From JADZEM01 sp046328125 (GTDB lineage Bacteria > Chloroflexota > UBA6077 > JACCZL01): a stretch of 64,000 nt of DNA. The stretch is from positions 124,001 to 188,000 of the forward strand of contig JAXLXF010000006.1 of assembly GCA_046328125.1 (NCBI GenBank). Direction: 5' to 3'. A model generated the notes under the pieces. It saw nothing but the letters and a program-made list of their open reading frames with translations. It had not been told where the DNA came from and did not search any database. Numbering within the stretch: the stretch's first letter is position 1; each line of letters opens with the position of its first letter. The position numbers and the translations under genes were made by a program. Positions 42,184 through 50,862 of the stretch are shown piece after piece.

Positions 42184-43248
42184 GTGAGGACATCGACGGC
42201 CTCAACCCATAGCTCGGGTGCGGAGGTGCACCGCGAGCTTACTCGTCACAAGCTTCCGACGGTCATGCTGCTGTCGACCGTCTGCGTCGTGACGCTCTTC
42301 ACCGACATTCTCGTCGGCCCGTCCGGAGTCTCATTCCAGGACGCCCTGGGGGCGATCTTCTCGCCGGCGACCGCCGAGCCGACGACCGTGGTCATCGTGT
42401 GGACGTTCCGTCTGCCCATCGCGCTCATGGCACTGATTGTTGGGGCGTCCCTGGGCGTGGCGGGAGCGGAGATGCAGACGGTCCTGGACAACCCATTGGC
42501 GAGCCCGTACACCCTGGGCGTCTCCGCAGCCGCCGGGTTCGGCGCCGCGCTGGCGATTGTCTTCGGCGTCGGACTCATTCCGGTCGATCGCGACTACCTC
42601 ATCCCGATCAATGCGTTCGCGTTCTCGCTGCTCACGTGTCTTCTCATCTCCTTTGTCGGCAAGGAAGCGGGGAGAAGCTCCGAATCGATGGTCCTCACCG
42701 GCATCGCGCTGCTCTTCTTCTTCCAGGCGTTGCTGTCGATGCTGCAGTTCCGGGCCACCACGGAGGCGCTCCAGGAGATCGTGTTCTGGCTCTTTGGTAG
42801 CCTGCAGAAGACGAACTGGACCAAGCTGGGTATCGTCGCCACCTTTCTCGTGCTGGTCCTCCCGATCCTCATGCGCGACGCATGGAAGCTCACCGCTCTT
42901 CGTCTGGGCGATGACAAGGCTCGCGGCCTCGGCATCAATGTCGGTCGGCTCAAGATGAAGACGTTCGTCCTCATCTCGCTGCTCACCGCCATCGCGGTCT
43001 CCTTCGTGGGCACCATCGGCTTCATCGGCCTCGTCGGGCCGCACATTGCCAGGATGCTCGTGGGAGAGGATCAGCGCTACTTCCTGCCCCTGTCTGCGCT
43101 CGCCGGCGCGGCGCTCCTGTCCGCCGCGTCGGTTGGGAGCAAGGTGATCGTCCCGGGGGTCATCTACCCCATCGGCATTGTGACCTCGCTGATCGGCATC
43201 CCCTTCTTTCTCTCGCTGATCCTGTCAAGGAAGGCGGGGTACTGGTGA
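42184..43248 (+). CDS. FecCD-type metal-chelate ABC permease
   Basis: 354 aa from a GTG at 42184, 5 bases after the binding-protein gene. About ten membrane helices are predicted. VWTFRLPIALMALIVGASLGVAGAEMQTVLDNPLASPYTLG (key: GAxxQxxxxNPLAxPxxLG) is the FecCD/BtuC signature, and GTIGFIGLVGPHIARMLVG is its C-terminal counterpart. An N-terminal extension of about 25 polar residues is present. The stop overlaps the ATPase start by 4 bases. Confidence 0.93.
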   Translation: MRTSTASTHSSGAEVHRELTRHKLPTVMLLSTVCVVTLFTDILVGPSGVSFQDALGAIFSPATAEPTTVVIVWTFRLPIALMALIVGASLGVAGAEMQTVLDNPLASPYTLGVSAAAGFGAALAIVFGVGLIPVDRDYLIPINAFAFSLLTCLLISFVGKEAGRSSESMVLTGIALLFFFQALLSMLQFRATTEALQEIVFWLFGSLQKTNWTKLGIVATFLVLVLPILMRDAWKLTALRLGDDKARGLGINVGRLKMKTFVLISLLTAIAVSFVGTIGFIGLVGPHIARMLVGEDQRYFLPLSALAGAALLSAASVGSKVIVPGVIYPIGIVTSLIGIPFFLSLILSRKAGYW

Positions 43249-44024
43249 GACTCGATATTCGCGAGCTCTCCTTTAGTTATGGCGCGCGTGCCGTACTCCA
43301 AAGGATCAATCTCGAGATCTCACCGGGCGGAGTCAGCGTCATCCTTGGCCCGAATGCCGTGGGCAAATCCACGTTGCTTAAGTGCATCGCGGGGCTGCTG
43401 AATCCGCAGGGAAAGATCCTGCTTGACGGCAAAGATGTGGAGCAGTACGCGGCAGGCGAACGAGCCCGACTCGTCGGCTACGTCTCGCAGGAGAGCTTCT
43501 CCCGCGCGGTGCTGACGGTCTTTGAGGTCGTCCTGCTGGGTCGGCTCCACTCCCTCCGCTGGCGTGTCAGCGACGAGGATCGGGAGCATGTCTGGGCAAC
43601 CCTGGCCGAGATGAATCTCCGGCATCTCGCCACGAGACGCCTCAACGAGCTGAGCGGTGGTCAAAAGCAGCTCGTGGCCATCGCGCAGGCCCTGGTGCGG
43701 GAGCCGGAGGTGCTGCTGCTTGATGAACCGACGAGCAGCCTCGACCTGCAACATCAGCTCGAGGTCCTGGAGCTCATCCGGCGGCTCGCCGGTGCCCGAC
43801 GGATTGCCACGTTGATCTCCCTGCACGACCTCAGCCTCGCCGCAAGATTTGCCGACGAGCTGATCGTGCTCCGTGACGGCGAGGTGCACGCTCAGGGCGC
43901 TCCCGAATCCGTCCTGACGCCGGAGCTGATCCGCATGACCTATCAGGTGCACGCCGGCGTCCGCCGTGGCGACGATGGTGTGATCCAGGTCACCGCCATG
44001 AGCTCCGTTCGGAACGAAGCATGA
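43245..44024 (+). CDS. FecE-type ABC transporter ATPase
   Basis: 259 aa from a GTG at 43245. Walker A is LGPNAVGKST (usually GPNGAGKST), the Q-loop YVSQES, signature LSGGQKQL, Walker B EVLLLDEPTSSLD and the switch His in SLHDLSLA. All catalytic residues are present. It energises the FecCD-type permease encoded just upstream. Confidence 0.94.
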   Translation: MRLDIRELSFSYGARAVLQRINLEISPGGVSVILGPNAVGKSTLLKCIAGLLNPQGKILLDGKDVEQYAAGERARLVGYVSQESFSRAVLTVFEVVLLGRLHSLRWRVSDEDREHVWATLAEMNLRHLATRRLNELSGGQKQLVAIAQALVREPEVLLLDEPTSSLDLQHQLEVLELIRRLAGARRIATLISLHDLSLAARFADELIVLRDGEVHAQGAPESVLTPELIRMTYQVHAGVRRGDDGVIQVTAMSSVRNEA

Positions 44025-44104
44025 GTCCTGGCACTGCGATGGCCTCCGGCACAAGCCATCAGTTGTGGCCATCCCCGCGCCACCGGGACAGAAAGGTCAA
44101 ATCC

Positions 44105-44896
44105 ATGTCTGATCGAGCGACGACCCACATCGTCCTCGCCGGTCCCGCATCCAACCAGCCACAGCTCCTGGCCGAGCTTCGGGCCGTGGCTGCCGCGCTG
44201 AGCGCGCGACTTGGATGGCCGGCCACTGCCGCCTGGTTTGACCAGGGGCGCCCCCCGCTGCCGGATGTCCTGCGAGACGTGGTTGAGGCCGGGGCGCGGC
44301 GCATCGTCGTGGTGCCGTATCTCCTCCAGTGGCGCTACCCGGATCATCGGAGCCTGCCGGCGCTTCTGCGAGAGCTTCAGCTTCGGCATCCCGGCGTCTC
44401 GATCCACCTCGCCGAGCCGGTGGGGCTGAACGACGCGCTGCTAACGCGTCTGATCGAGACCACCAACGAGGCCCTGCAACACGATGCCCTGACTGACCAG
44501 GACCTGGCGGACCGGTTTGGCGTCGCAATCTCCGATGGTCCTGATGTGGACGCTCCGTTGTCCGTCCGCGCGCTGCCACACGCGGCCCACGTCCTGGTCT
44601 GCCAGGGTCAGCCCTGTCTTGCACGAAATGCCACGGCAATAGAGATGCGCATGCGCGACTCGCTCGAGACCATGGGGCGCCTCGCCGGCCCCGGCGCGAT
44701 TCGAGTGACGCGCACCCGGTGCATCGGAGCCTGCGCGACGGCGCCGGTCGTGGCGGCGTACCCAGGCGGCGAATGGTTCCACACCGTGACCCTCGGTCAG
44801 GTGGACGAGCTTCTTCATCGGATCGCGGATCAGCTCGATCGTGCTCAGGGCGACTCGAACGGATCGCTACATGCAGGACCGATCAAGAACGACTGA
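44105..44896 (+). CDS. CbiX-like chelatase-fold protein with 2Fe-2S ferredoxin-like C-terminus
   Basis: 263 aa from the ATG at 44105 (an ATG at 44021 overlapping the ATPase stop is also possible). Residues 1-125 resemble sirohydrochlorin chelatases (RIVVVPYLLQ, LPALLRELQLRHPGVSIHLAEPVG). The usual first active-site motif HGS is replaced by GPAS, and the GxH of the second by WRYP, so both catalytic His residues seem lost. Residues about 160-245 are a thioredoxin-like 2Fe-2S ferredoxin with VCQGQPC and RCIGAC. It may carry electrons or bind a metal compound rather than insert metal. Confidence 0.75.
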   Translation: MSDRATTHIVLAGPASNQPQLLAELRAVAAALSARLGWPATAAWFDQGRPPLPDVLRDVVEAGARRIVVVPYLLQWRYPDHRSLPALLRELQLRHPGVSIHLAEPVGLNDALLTRLIETTNEALQHDALTDQDLADRFGVAISDGPDVDAPLSVRALPHAAHVLVCQGQPCLARNATAIEMRMRDSLETMGRLAGPGAIRVTRTRCIGACATAPVVAAYPGGEWFHTVTLGQVDELLHRIADQLDRAQGDSNGSLHAGPIKND

Positions 44897-45070
44897 TCCG
44901 TCAAAGTCAGGGGGAGCTCGATCAGGTCGGCTCCTTGCGTTTCGGGGTGGGAGCCGCGGACGGACGCGCCCGGCTGTGGTCGTCGGTCTCGTGCCGGCCT
45001 TGCCAGGAGCGCGACGCACCGACCGGTCGCCGTTGACGGCCTGGACGCAGGATTGATCGAGCACGACCAG

Positions 45071-45919
45071 ATGGGAAGAGCGATGTCGCAGACGAACGAT
45101 GATTCGCCACGGACTATCCGGCCGAGTCATGCCACGACGATCACGGGACGCCGGGCCTTCCTGGCGATGACACTCGGGGCTGCACCGGCGCTGCCAGGTG
45201 CCCGGGTGTATGGCCAGGAGGCGTCGGCGTGTGTCGCGCCGACGGTGCAGCCGACGCCCGGGCGGTCGCTCCGTGTCGATCGCGGACCGGCCGAGTGCAA
45301 TCGCGTCGCGCTCACCTTCGACGCCGGCTCGGATCGCGGCTATGCCGAGTTGATCCTGGACATCCTTCGCGAGAACAAGATCCACGCCGGGTTCGGGATG
45401 ACCGGCACCTGGGCGACTGATAACCCGGACGTGATCCGCCGGATCGGCGACGAGGGCCACGAGTTTATCAACCACACCTGGGACCATCCGTCGTTCACCG
45501 GCACCTCGTTCCGCACGACGGCCCTCGGACCGACTGAGCGGCGCGACCAGCTCGAACGGACCGACGACCTCATTCGCGCCCTATCCGGCAAGACGAGCCG
45601 ACCGTTCTTCCGCCCGCCCTTCGGTGACCTCAACGACGGTGTGCTCAAGGACGTTGCCGATGCCGGGTACGACTACACGATCATGTGGACGGTCGATTCG
45701 TTCGGCTGGAACAAGCTGCCGGCCGCCGGCATCGTCGAGCGCTGCCTGAGCCGGGCCGAGCCGGGCGCCATCTACATCTTCCACGTCGGCTCGGCCTCCG
45801 AGGACGCGCTCGCCCTGGGCCCGATCCTCGATGGGCTGCGTGCTCGCGGGCTGGGCTTCGCGACCGTCAGTGAGCTGCTGGGCCTGACGAAGCCCGCGCC
45901 ACCAGGAGCGGCGCCTTGA
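45071..45919 (+). CDS. polysaccharide deacetylase (NodB-type), Tat-exported
   Basis: 282 aa from the ATG at 45071; an ATG at 45083 and a TTG at 45053 are in frame and the ribosome site is unclear. A TGRRAFLAMTLGAAPALPGA segment fits a twin-arginine signal. The NodB domain has ALTFDAGSD (Asp nucleophile and metal Asp; the usual second Asp is replaced by Ala-Gly), FINHTWDHPSF (HxxxH metal site), FFRPPFGDLND and GAIYIFHVG. It would remove acetyl groups from cell-surface or peptidoglycan sugars. Confidence 0.85.
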   Translation: MGRAMSQTNDDSPRTIRPSHATTITGRRAFLAMTLGAAPALPGARVYGQEASACVAPTVQPTPGRSLRVDRGPAECNRVALTFDAGSDRGYAELILDILRENKIHAGFGMTGTWATDNPDVIRRIGDEGHEFINHTWDHPSFTGTSFRTTALGPTERRDQLERTDDLIRALSGKTSRPFFRPPFGDLNDGVLKDVADAGYDYTIMWTVDSFGWNKLPAAGIVERCLSRAEPGAIYIFHVGSASEDALALGPILDGLRARGLGFATVSELLGLTKPAPPGAAP

Positions 45920-45963
45920 CCGTCACGGACTTTCGCGCGTTGTAGGCTGCGTTGGGACGGTCA
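45917..45963. repeat. 8-bp inverted repeat between convergent genes
   Basis: TGACCGTC (45917-45924) and GACGGTCA (45956-45963) could pair around a 31-base loop between the convergent deacetylase and CopC-CopD genes. It may be a weak bidirectional terminator. Confidence 0.3.
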
Positions 45964-46003
45964 GGTGGAGTCGCGGTCCCGCTGCCCAATCACCGAGCCG
46001 GCC

Positions 46004-48307
46004 TCACTCGGTCGTCGGGGCGAAACCTCGGATGTAGTTGATCAGGTGCCAGCGGTCATCCTGCGGGATCTGGGCCTCAAAGGGGGGCATCGCCGTGCCG
46101 GGGACGCCCTTCGAGAGCCACGTGAAGAGCTCGCCGTCGGTGTGACCGGCCGCCATGTGCACCCGGAAATCCGCCGGGCGCGGCCGTAGCGAGGCGGCCA
46201 GCGGGCCATCTCCCCGGCCACTCAAGCCGTGACAACTGACGCACTGCTGCTCATAGAGCCCGCGACCTCGGGCGATCGAGGCTGTATCGGGCGGGAACGG
46301 ATTCCGCATCGCGCGGATATCCTGCGGGAGCGGCGGCGTATAGGTCGCCCGCGCGTACAGCACGCCGCCGATCATCGCGACCGCGAAGCTTGCCGCATAG
46401 AGCGTTGCCCGCTCACGTCGGTGGACGTCGCGGGTCCGCGAGATCCAGAAGGTCAGGGCCAGGCCGGTCGCCATCAGCGCCATCGAGATGAGCTGCTTCG
46501 GCGGCAGGGTGGTCGGATTCGGGATCGCGTTCAGCGACGGCGGCTGGGCCGCCTCGTCCGGTGTCGAGATCGGCATCCGGAAGGCCGTCCGGACGTCATC
46601 CGTCCCGCGTCGACGCACCACGATCTCGACCTGCCAGGTGCCGGCGGTGGTCATGTTGGTACTCGTCGCAGCGTATCCGCCACCCTCGTGGGGCTGGAGC
46701 ACCAGGGCGCTCTCGCCGAGCTCGTCGTCGAGGTTCGTGAAGCGAAGCTGGACGCGCTGCACGTCGTTCGGTGGCTGGATCTTGCCACCGAGCTCGGCGA
46801 CGAACTGGTTCGGGCCGGGACGGGCCGGCGCGATCTGAAGCTTCACGTCGACGTCGCTCGCGTTGCCGGCCAGCTCGATCGGCTGAATCTTCCGCGCGTA
46901 CTCCTCGCGGGCCGGCTGGACGGCCGTCAGCAGTCCCGTCGCGAGCAGCACGCCGACGGCAAGCACGGCTTCGATCTTGATGGCCAGGTTGAAGCGGCGG
47001 ACGAGCATCGACGGGCCGATCGTGATGCCGCGCCGCCGATCGGCGATCAGGCGGGCCAGTCTCGGCTTCGCGACGAGGAGATTGAGTGCGCCGAGCACCA
47101 GCATCGGGACGATCAGCAGCAGCTTGACGACGAGCGCGCCGCCCTGGAGCGTCACGAGCGCAGCCGGAGTCTTGATCTGGAGCCAGGAGTGGAACAGGCC
47201 GGTCGCCCCGAGCACGGCGACGGAGACGATCGCCAGCGCCGAGAAGCGCGGGACCAAGGATGCCACGAGGCGCGCGAGCAGATCCTGATCGAGCTGCGAC
47301 CGCGCGAGGGCCAGCAGCGCGACGAACGCGAACAGGCCGCCAACCCAGGCCGCCGCTCCGACCTGGTGCAGCCAGTCGAGCGCGACCGCCAACCACGTCG
47401 CATCCGGGATCGCCGCCGCGTGGCTGATCAGGCTGATCGCCAGGAGCAGCGCGCCACCCGCGACGAGGCCGAGCCAGTCGAAGGCTGGACCTCGAGCCCG
47501 CCAGAGGACCAACGCCAGCAGCGCGACGCTGCCGAGGCGCGCCAGCCAGACGTAACCGATCTGCGTCCCGAGCAGGCGGACGAATGGCGAGCCGATGGCA
47601 CCGACCACGCTCACGTTCGCAGCGTTCGCCGACTGCACGAGCATCCCGAGCAGCATGGCCAGTGCGACGGCGGCGCAGGTCAGCAGGCCGTACCGGCGCA
47701 GCCGAGCCTCGTACTCGGCTGGCAGGGGCTCAAGCTGGAATCTCGCCAGCGCGCCGTTTGAGACGACGCGGCGGAACACGAAGCCGCCGGCCAGTGCCAG
47801 CGCCCCGAGATACGCCACCCAGCGCGCGAGGATGTCGAGCGGGTTGGGCAGGTTCGCCGGCTCCTCTTCGAGCGAGATTTGGAGGCCACCCTCGCCCACC
47901 ACCAGCGGGAAGACACCGCGTGTCACGTGCCCATCAACGGCGGACAGGGCACGCCAGGCGATCATATACGTGCCATCCGGCAGTTGCGGCACCGAGACGA
48001 TGAGCGACTTCGATTCGCCCGGCGCGAGATGCGTGTCCTGAAGATCGACGCGCTTGCGGGTCAGATCAAGGACTTCGACCTCGCTGAACGCCGGCTCGAC
48101 CGCCTCGGTAAACCAGACCTGGATCTGGCCCGGTGTCTCCAGGCGTGCGCCCGACCCGGGCTGCGAACGCTCATACAGCGCGTGGGCCGATGCCGAACTG
48201 GTCGATGCGCCGAGCAGCAGCAGGACCAGCACCAGCGCCGCGAGGGCACGGCCCCGTTGAATCATCCCGAGGGTGGAGAAGTGCAACAGAGAAGGCATGG
48301 ACGGCAT
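46004..48307 (-). CDS. CopC-CopD fusion with C-terminal cytochrome c domain
   Basis: 767 aa. The start at 48307 gives a signal peptide; an internal ATG at 48265 gives a shorter, more typical one ending ASA. Four modules follow. First is a CopC domain (HALYERSQPGSGARL, AWRALSAVDGHV). Next is a CopD membrane part with about eight helices (DWLHQVGAAAWVGGLFAFV). Then comes an Ig-like copper/YtkA-type domain (residues about 490-590). After another helix there is a class I cytochrome c with CVSCHGLSGRGDGP and an axial Met in TAMPPF. The fusion joins periplasmic copper binding, membrane import and electron transfer in one chain. Confidence 0.9.
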   Translation of the reverse strand: MPSMPSLLHFSTLGMIQRGRALAALVLVLLLLGASTSSASAHALYERSQPGSGARLETPGQIQVWFTEAVEPAFSEVEVLDLTRKRVDLQDTHLAPGESKSLIVSVPQLPDGTYMIAWRALSAVDGHVTRGVFPLVVGEGGLQISLEEEPANLPNPLDILARWVAYLGALALAGGFVFRRVVSNGALARFQLEPLPAEYEARLRRYGLLTCAAVALAMLLGMLVQSANAANVSVVGAIGSPFVRLLGTQIGYVWLARLGSVALLALVLWRARGPAFDWLGLVAGGALLLAISLISHAAAIPDATWLAVALDWLHQVGAAAWVGGLFAFVALLALARSQLDQDLLARLVASLVPRFSALAIVSVAVLGATGLFHSWLQIKTPAALVTLQGGALVVKLLLIVPMLVLGALNLLVAKPRLARLIADRRRGITIGPSMLVRRFNLAIKIEAVLAVGVLLATGLLTAVQPAREEYARKIQPIELAGNASDVDVKLQIAPARPGPNQFVAELGGKIQPPNDVQRVQLRFTNLDDELGESALVLQPHEGGGYAATSTNMTTAGTWQVEIVVRRRGTDDVRTAFRMPISTPDEAAQPPSLNAIPNPTTLPPKQLISMALMATGLALTFWISRTRDVHRRERATLYAASFAVAMIGGVLYARATYTPPLPQDIRAMRNPFPPDTASIARGRGLYEQQCVSCHGLSGRGDGPLAASLRPRPADFRVHMAAGHTDGELFTWLSKGVPGTAMPPFEAQIPQDDRWHLINYIRGFAPTTE

Positions 48308-48358
48308 CCGACCGGGCGGCGGGAGCTCCGCGTGTGGAAGCAGGCGTCGCGTGGAACG

Positions 48359-48396
48359 GTCGGTGGGACGGGACGCCGTCGGCTCGTCCCACCGAC
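48359..48396. repeat. perfect 12-bp inverted repeat
   Basis: GTCGGTGGGACG (48359-48370) and CGTCCCACCGAC (48385-48396) pair around a 14-base loop in the gap between two minus-strand genes, a likely terminator for the 48.99-48.49 kb gene or an operator for the fusion gene. Confidence 0.6.
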
Positions 48397-48492
48397 AGAG
48401 GGTGGTCGCTCACGTGGCGCATCCGGCCGGGCATGTTGCGTGGCCGGGGGCGTCACGCGGTTGCTGAGGATCGATCGTGCAGGGCAGTGCGC

Positions 48493-48987
48493 CTAGTGAC
48501 CGTGCCCCGAGCCCATCTCTGGCGCCTTGCCGGTCTCCAGCCAGGCGTACACCGCTGCCGACAGATCGTGGCCGCCCTCGTGGACCTTCTCAGCCGGGTC
48601 CGCGACCTTCGCAGGATCCTCCGTTCGCAGCGCCTCTTCGAGCGCCTTCATGTTCATGACCTGGTCCATCGCCATGTCCTTGAGGGCGTCCGGCCACTCG
48701 GCCGCCTGCACCGCGATGCGGGCACGACGGACGCTACCCAGCGCGCCGGCCGGGATGGTGCCGGCGTGGGCGCCCTCATCGATGCCATGCAGACCGGCCG
48801 AGTCGAGCTGGAACGTAGCGTGAGCGACAGCGGCCTTCTGCGCCAGCATGTACGCCTGGTCGCCGCTCATCTGCGCAGAGACCGGGCTGACGGTGGCGCT
48901 CACCGAGGCGAGGGTCATGGCGACGCCAGCGGCGAAGCCGGCCGCGGTCAGGGCGATCTTCTTCAGAAACACGTGCAGTCCTCTCAT
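48493..48987 (-). CDS. exported protein with GHGH C-terminus, unknown function
   Basis: 164 aa from the ATG at 48987. A signal peptide (KIALTAAGFAAGVAMTLASVSA) ends near VSAQ. The mature protein is helical, with several Met and His residues (AYMLAQKAAVAHATFQLD, MDQVMNMKALEEAL, KVHEGGHDLSAA) and ends in GSGHGH. The His/Met content and its place between CopC and the CopC-CopD fusion suggest copper binding. No family is recognised. Confidence 0.75.
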   Translation of the reverse strand: MRGLHVFLKKIALTAAGFAAGVAMTLASVSATVSPVSAQMSGDQAYMLAQKAAVAHATFQLDSAGLHGIDEGAHAGTIPAGALGSVRRARIAVQAAEWPDALKDMAMDQVMNMKALEEALRTEDPAKVADPAEKVHEGGHDLSAAVYAWLETGKAPEMGSGHGH

Positions 48988-49074
48988 CTGTGGCCGAGCC
49001 TTTCGGCCACGCTGCGCTGCCGCTCAAAGGCGAGCAACGATCGTTCAATCAGTACCTGGATGCAGTCACGTTGG

Positions 49075-49518
49075 TTACGGAGTGGCTGGCGCCGCCTGCT
49101 CAGCCGTGAGCTCGCCGACCGGAGCCTCCATGCCGACGCCGAAGGCGAAAGCACCCTCGAACATGTGTCCGTCCTCGGCCGAGTCGGCCGTGTAGCGGAC
49201 CGTGTAGACGCCCGGCTGAAGCTCGGGCAGCGACACCATCATCATCTTGCGGATCGGGTCGTCCAGGTCGACCTTGCCGTCGCCCAGATCGACCTGGATA
49301 CCGCTCACATCGAACACTTGCATGTGGCTCTTGGAGGTCAGCTCCTGGCTGAACCAGGCCTTCAGGACGAACGGGCTGCCGTCGAGCGCCGAGCCAGAGG
49401 CTGGCTCCGAATGGTCATACCGTGAGTGCGCCGACGCCACCGTGGGGCTCGTGAGGAGCACGGCGACAGCCAGCAGAACGATCGCGGCCAGGCGGCCACG
49501 ATGAACAGATCGAAACAT
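49075..49518 (-). CDS. copC: CopC-type periplasmic copper-binding protein
   Basis: 147 aa. The signal peptide ends in ASA and the mature protein begins HSRYDHSEPASGSAL, with His as residue 1, the usual copper(II) ligand. The beta-sandwich pattern includes VLKAWFSQEL and LPELQPGVYTVRYTADSAEDGHMFEGAF, whose Asp-Gly-His is the second part of the copper site. A short Ala/Pro tail follows. It is a stand-alone CopC, unlike the fused form 2 kb downstream. Confidence 0.92.
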   Translation of the reverse strand: MFRSVHRGRLAAIVLLAVAVLLTSPTVASAHSRYDHSEPASGSALDGSPFVLKAWFSQELTSKSHMQVFDVSGIQVDLGDGKVDLDDPIRKMMMVSLPELQPGVYTVRYTADSAEDGHMFEGAFAFGVGMEAPVGELTAEQAAPATP

Positions 49519-49648
49519 CAGGTACCCCTGGATCCGGCCGCCCGGGCGCGGACGGCCGACGTGTCGCGGGCGTGGACAGCGCCACGGCCCGAGCGATGAC
49601 CCGGCTACACGCCCACTGCCTACTAGCAGGACGAGACGCGCAGGATGG

Positions 49649-50089
49649 TCAGGAGAAGACGACGGGGGCCGGCCAGCGCGGCGGCGGCGCCGGTGGCGCG
49701 CGCCAATGCTGGTCAGCCAGGCGTGCGCTACCGGCGCTGATTTGCTTCAGGTGAAGGAAGATGGCGACGAGAATCATCGGGAGCACGATGCCGCTCAGCG
49801 ACAATCGAAAGCCTTCATCGGCGGCCTGTCCTCGGATCCCTGGCGATTGATCTACTGGTCGCACGTCACTGGACGCAACCGATTCGGCTTCATCGACGGC
49901 GGATCGGAGCTCGGCGAGTGTGGCGGCTGGCGTCGCACCCGCGTGGACGTGCGGAAAGAGCGGGTGCAGCAACAGCCCGAAGTGGTCGCCGTCCACAGCC
50001 TCGAATGACGGCGGGACAGACACCGCCAGGCCGACGACGATCAGCAGCGCGGCTACGAGCTTGATGGATGCGAGCCAGCGGGCCGTCAC
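49649..50089 (-). CDS. small exported His-rich protein, type II (copy 3)
   Basis: 146 aa from a GTG at 50089 with AAGGGG a few bases upstream. The N-terminal helix (KLVAALLIVVGLAVSVPPS) is followed by DGDHFGLLLHPLFPHVHAG, the type II core. A central acidic stretch, a second helix (GIVLPMILVAIFLHL) and the tail RAPPAPPPRWPAP follow. It lacks the CVC(V)PSDH cysteines of copies 1 and 2. It lies next to copC, on the same strand. Confidence 0.72.
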   Translation of the reverse strand: MTARWLASIKLVAALLIVVGLAVSVPPSFEAVDGDHFGLLLHPLFPHVHAGATPAATLAELRSAVDEAESVASSDVRPVDQSPGIRGQAADEGFRLSLSGIVLPMILVAIFLHLKQISAGSARLADQHWRAPPAPPPRWPAPVVFS

Positions 50090-50307
50090 GTACCCCTTCT
50101 ACCGGACTGCAACGAGGGCAGACCGACGGCAAACCTGACCGAGCAGCCAGCGCGTCGTCGTCCGGTCGGCACCCGCCGTCCACACGTCGCCTCGTCGTCG
50201 AGACGGTGCAGCGTCAGTCCCGCTGATTATCGCACTGACCCGGCGACCCGTCCAGATGCCGCACGGCCTCGGCGGCAGGCCGCGACCGCCAAGGCCGTGG
50301 CATTCTC

Positions 50308-50862
50308 TCATCTATCGAGCATCGCGAGTTCGAAGTGGACGGCGCCGCTCGGCGTCTCCGCCGACCGTTCGTCGTACACCTCGACGGTTGGCAAAGTGCG
50401 CCAGAAGTCGATCGCCGACTCGGAGTGCAGGGCGATCATCTCGTAGCCTCCGACGCCCTGTACGAACCGACGGCACGCCTCGACCAACGCCCGCGCGATG
50501 CCGCGCCGACGATACCCCGGGTGGACGAACACCCGGACGATCTGGGCCGCTCGCTCGGGTGGCTGGTACCGCTCGACCAGCCAGCCCGGCAGCGTTGGGG
50601 ACTTCGGACCACCGGACCGGATGCCGGCCGTTCCGACGATCTCACTGGACGCGTCGTCCGTCACGACGAACAGGACGTGGCGCGGGTTGTCCAGGTAGAC
50701 GCCCTGGAGATCGTCGTAGTCCCAGTGCCATTGCGGCTGGTAGCCGTACCCGTAGTCCTGCTCGAAGATCGTGAGCATGAAGGCGCGGATCGCCGGTACA
50801 TCCTCGACTGTGGCGACCCGAATAGCTATTCCCCGATCCGAACTGCTGAACGGGATGCTCAC
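50308..50862 (-). CDS. GNAT-family N-acetyltransferase
   Basis: 184 aa from a GTG at 50862 that overlaps the methyltransferase stop by 4 bases. The acetyl-CoA loop is visible as IVRVFVHPGYRRRGIARALVEAC (motif A, Arg-x-x-Gly-x-Ala). The N-terminus begins AIRVATVEDVPAIRAFM, as in small GNATs. It would transfer an acetyl group to an amine; substrate unknown. It is encoded with a class I methyltransferase beside a peptide/nickel-type transporter. Confidence 0.88.
   Translation of the reverse strand: MSIPFSSSDRGIAIRVATVEDVPAIRAFMLTIFEQDYGYGYQPQWHWDYDDLQGVYLDNPRHVLFVVTDDASSEIVGTAGIRSGGPKSPTLPGWLVERYQPPERAAQIVRVFVHPGYRRRGIARALVEACRRFVQGVGGYEMIALHSESAIDFWRTLPTVEVYDERSAETPSGAVHFELAMLDR

Noticed and set aside
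46229..47761. 510-codon open frame on + opposite the CopC-CopD fusion
   Set aside because: Antisense shadow; the minus-strand frame carries clear CopC, CopD and cytochrome c motifs.
49521..50095. GTACCCC bases upstream of copC and of a type II gene, thought to be CsoR-type copper operators
   Set aside because: In each case the bases simply read as the purine-rich ribosome site on the minus strand, and the second half of a CsoR palindrome is missing.
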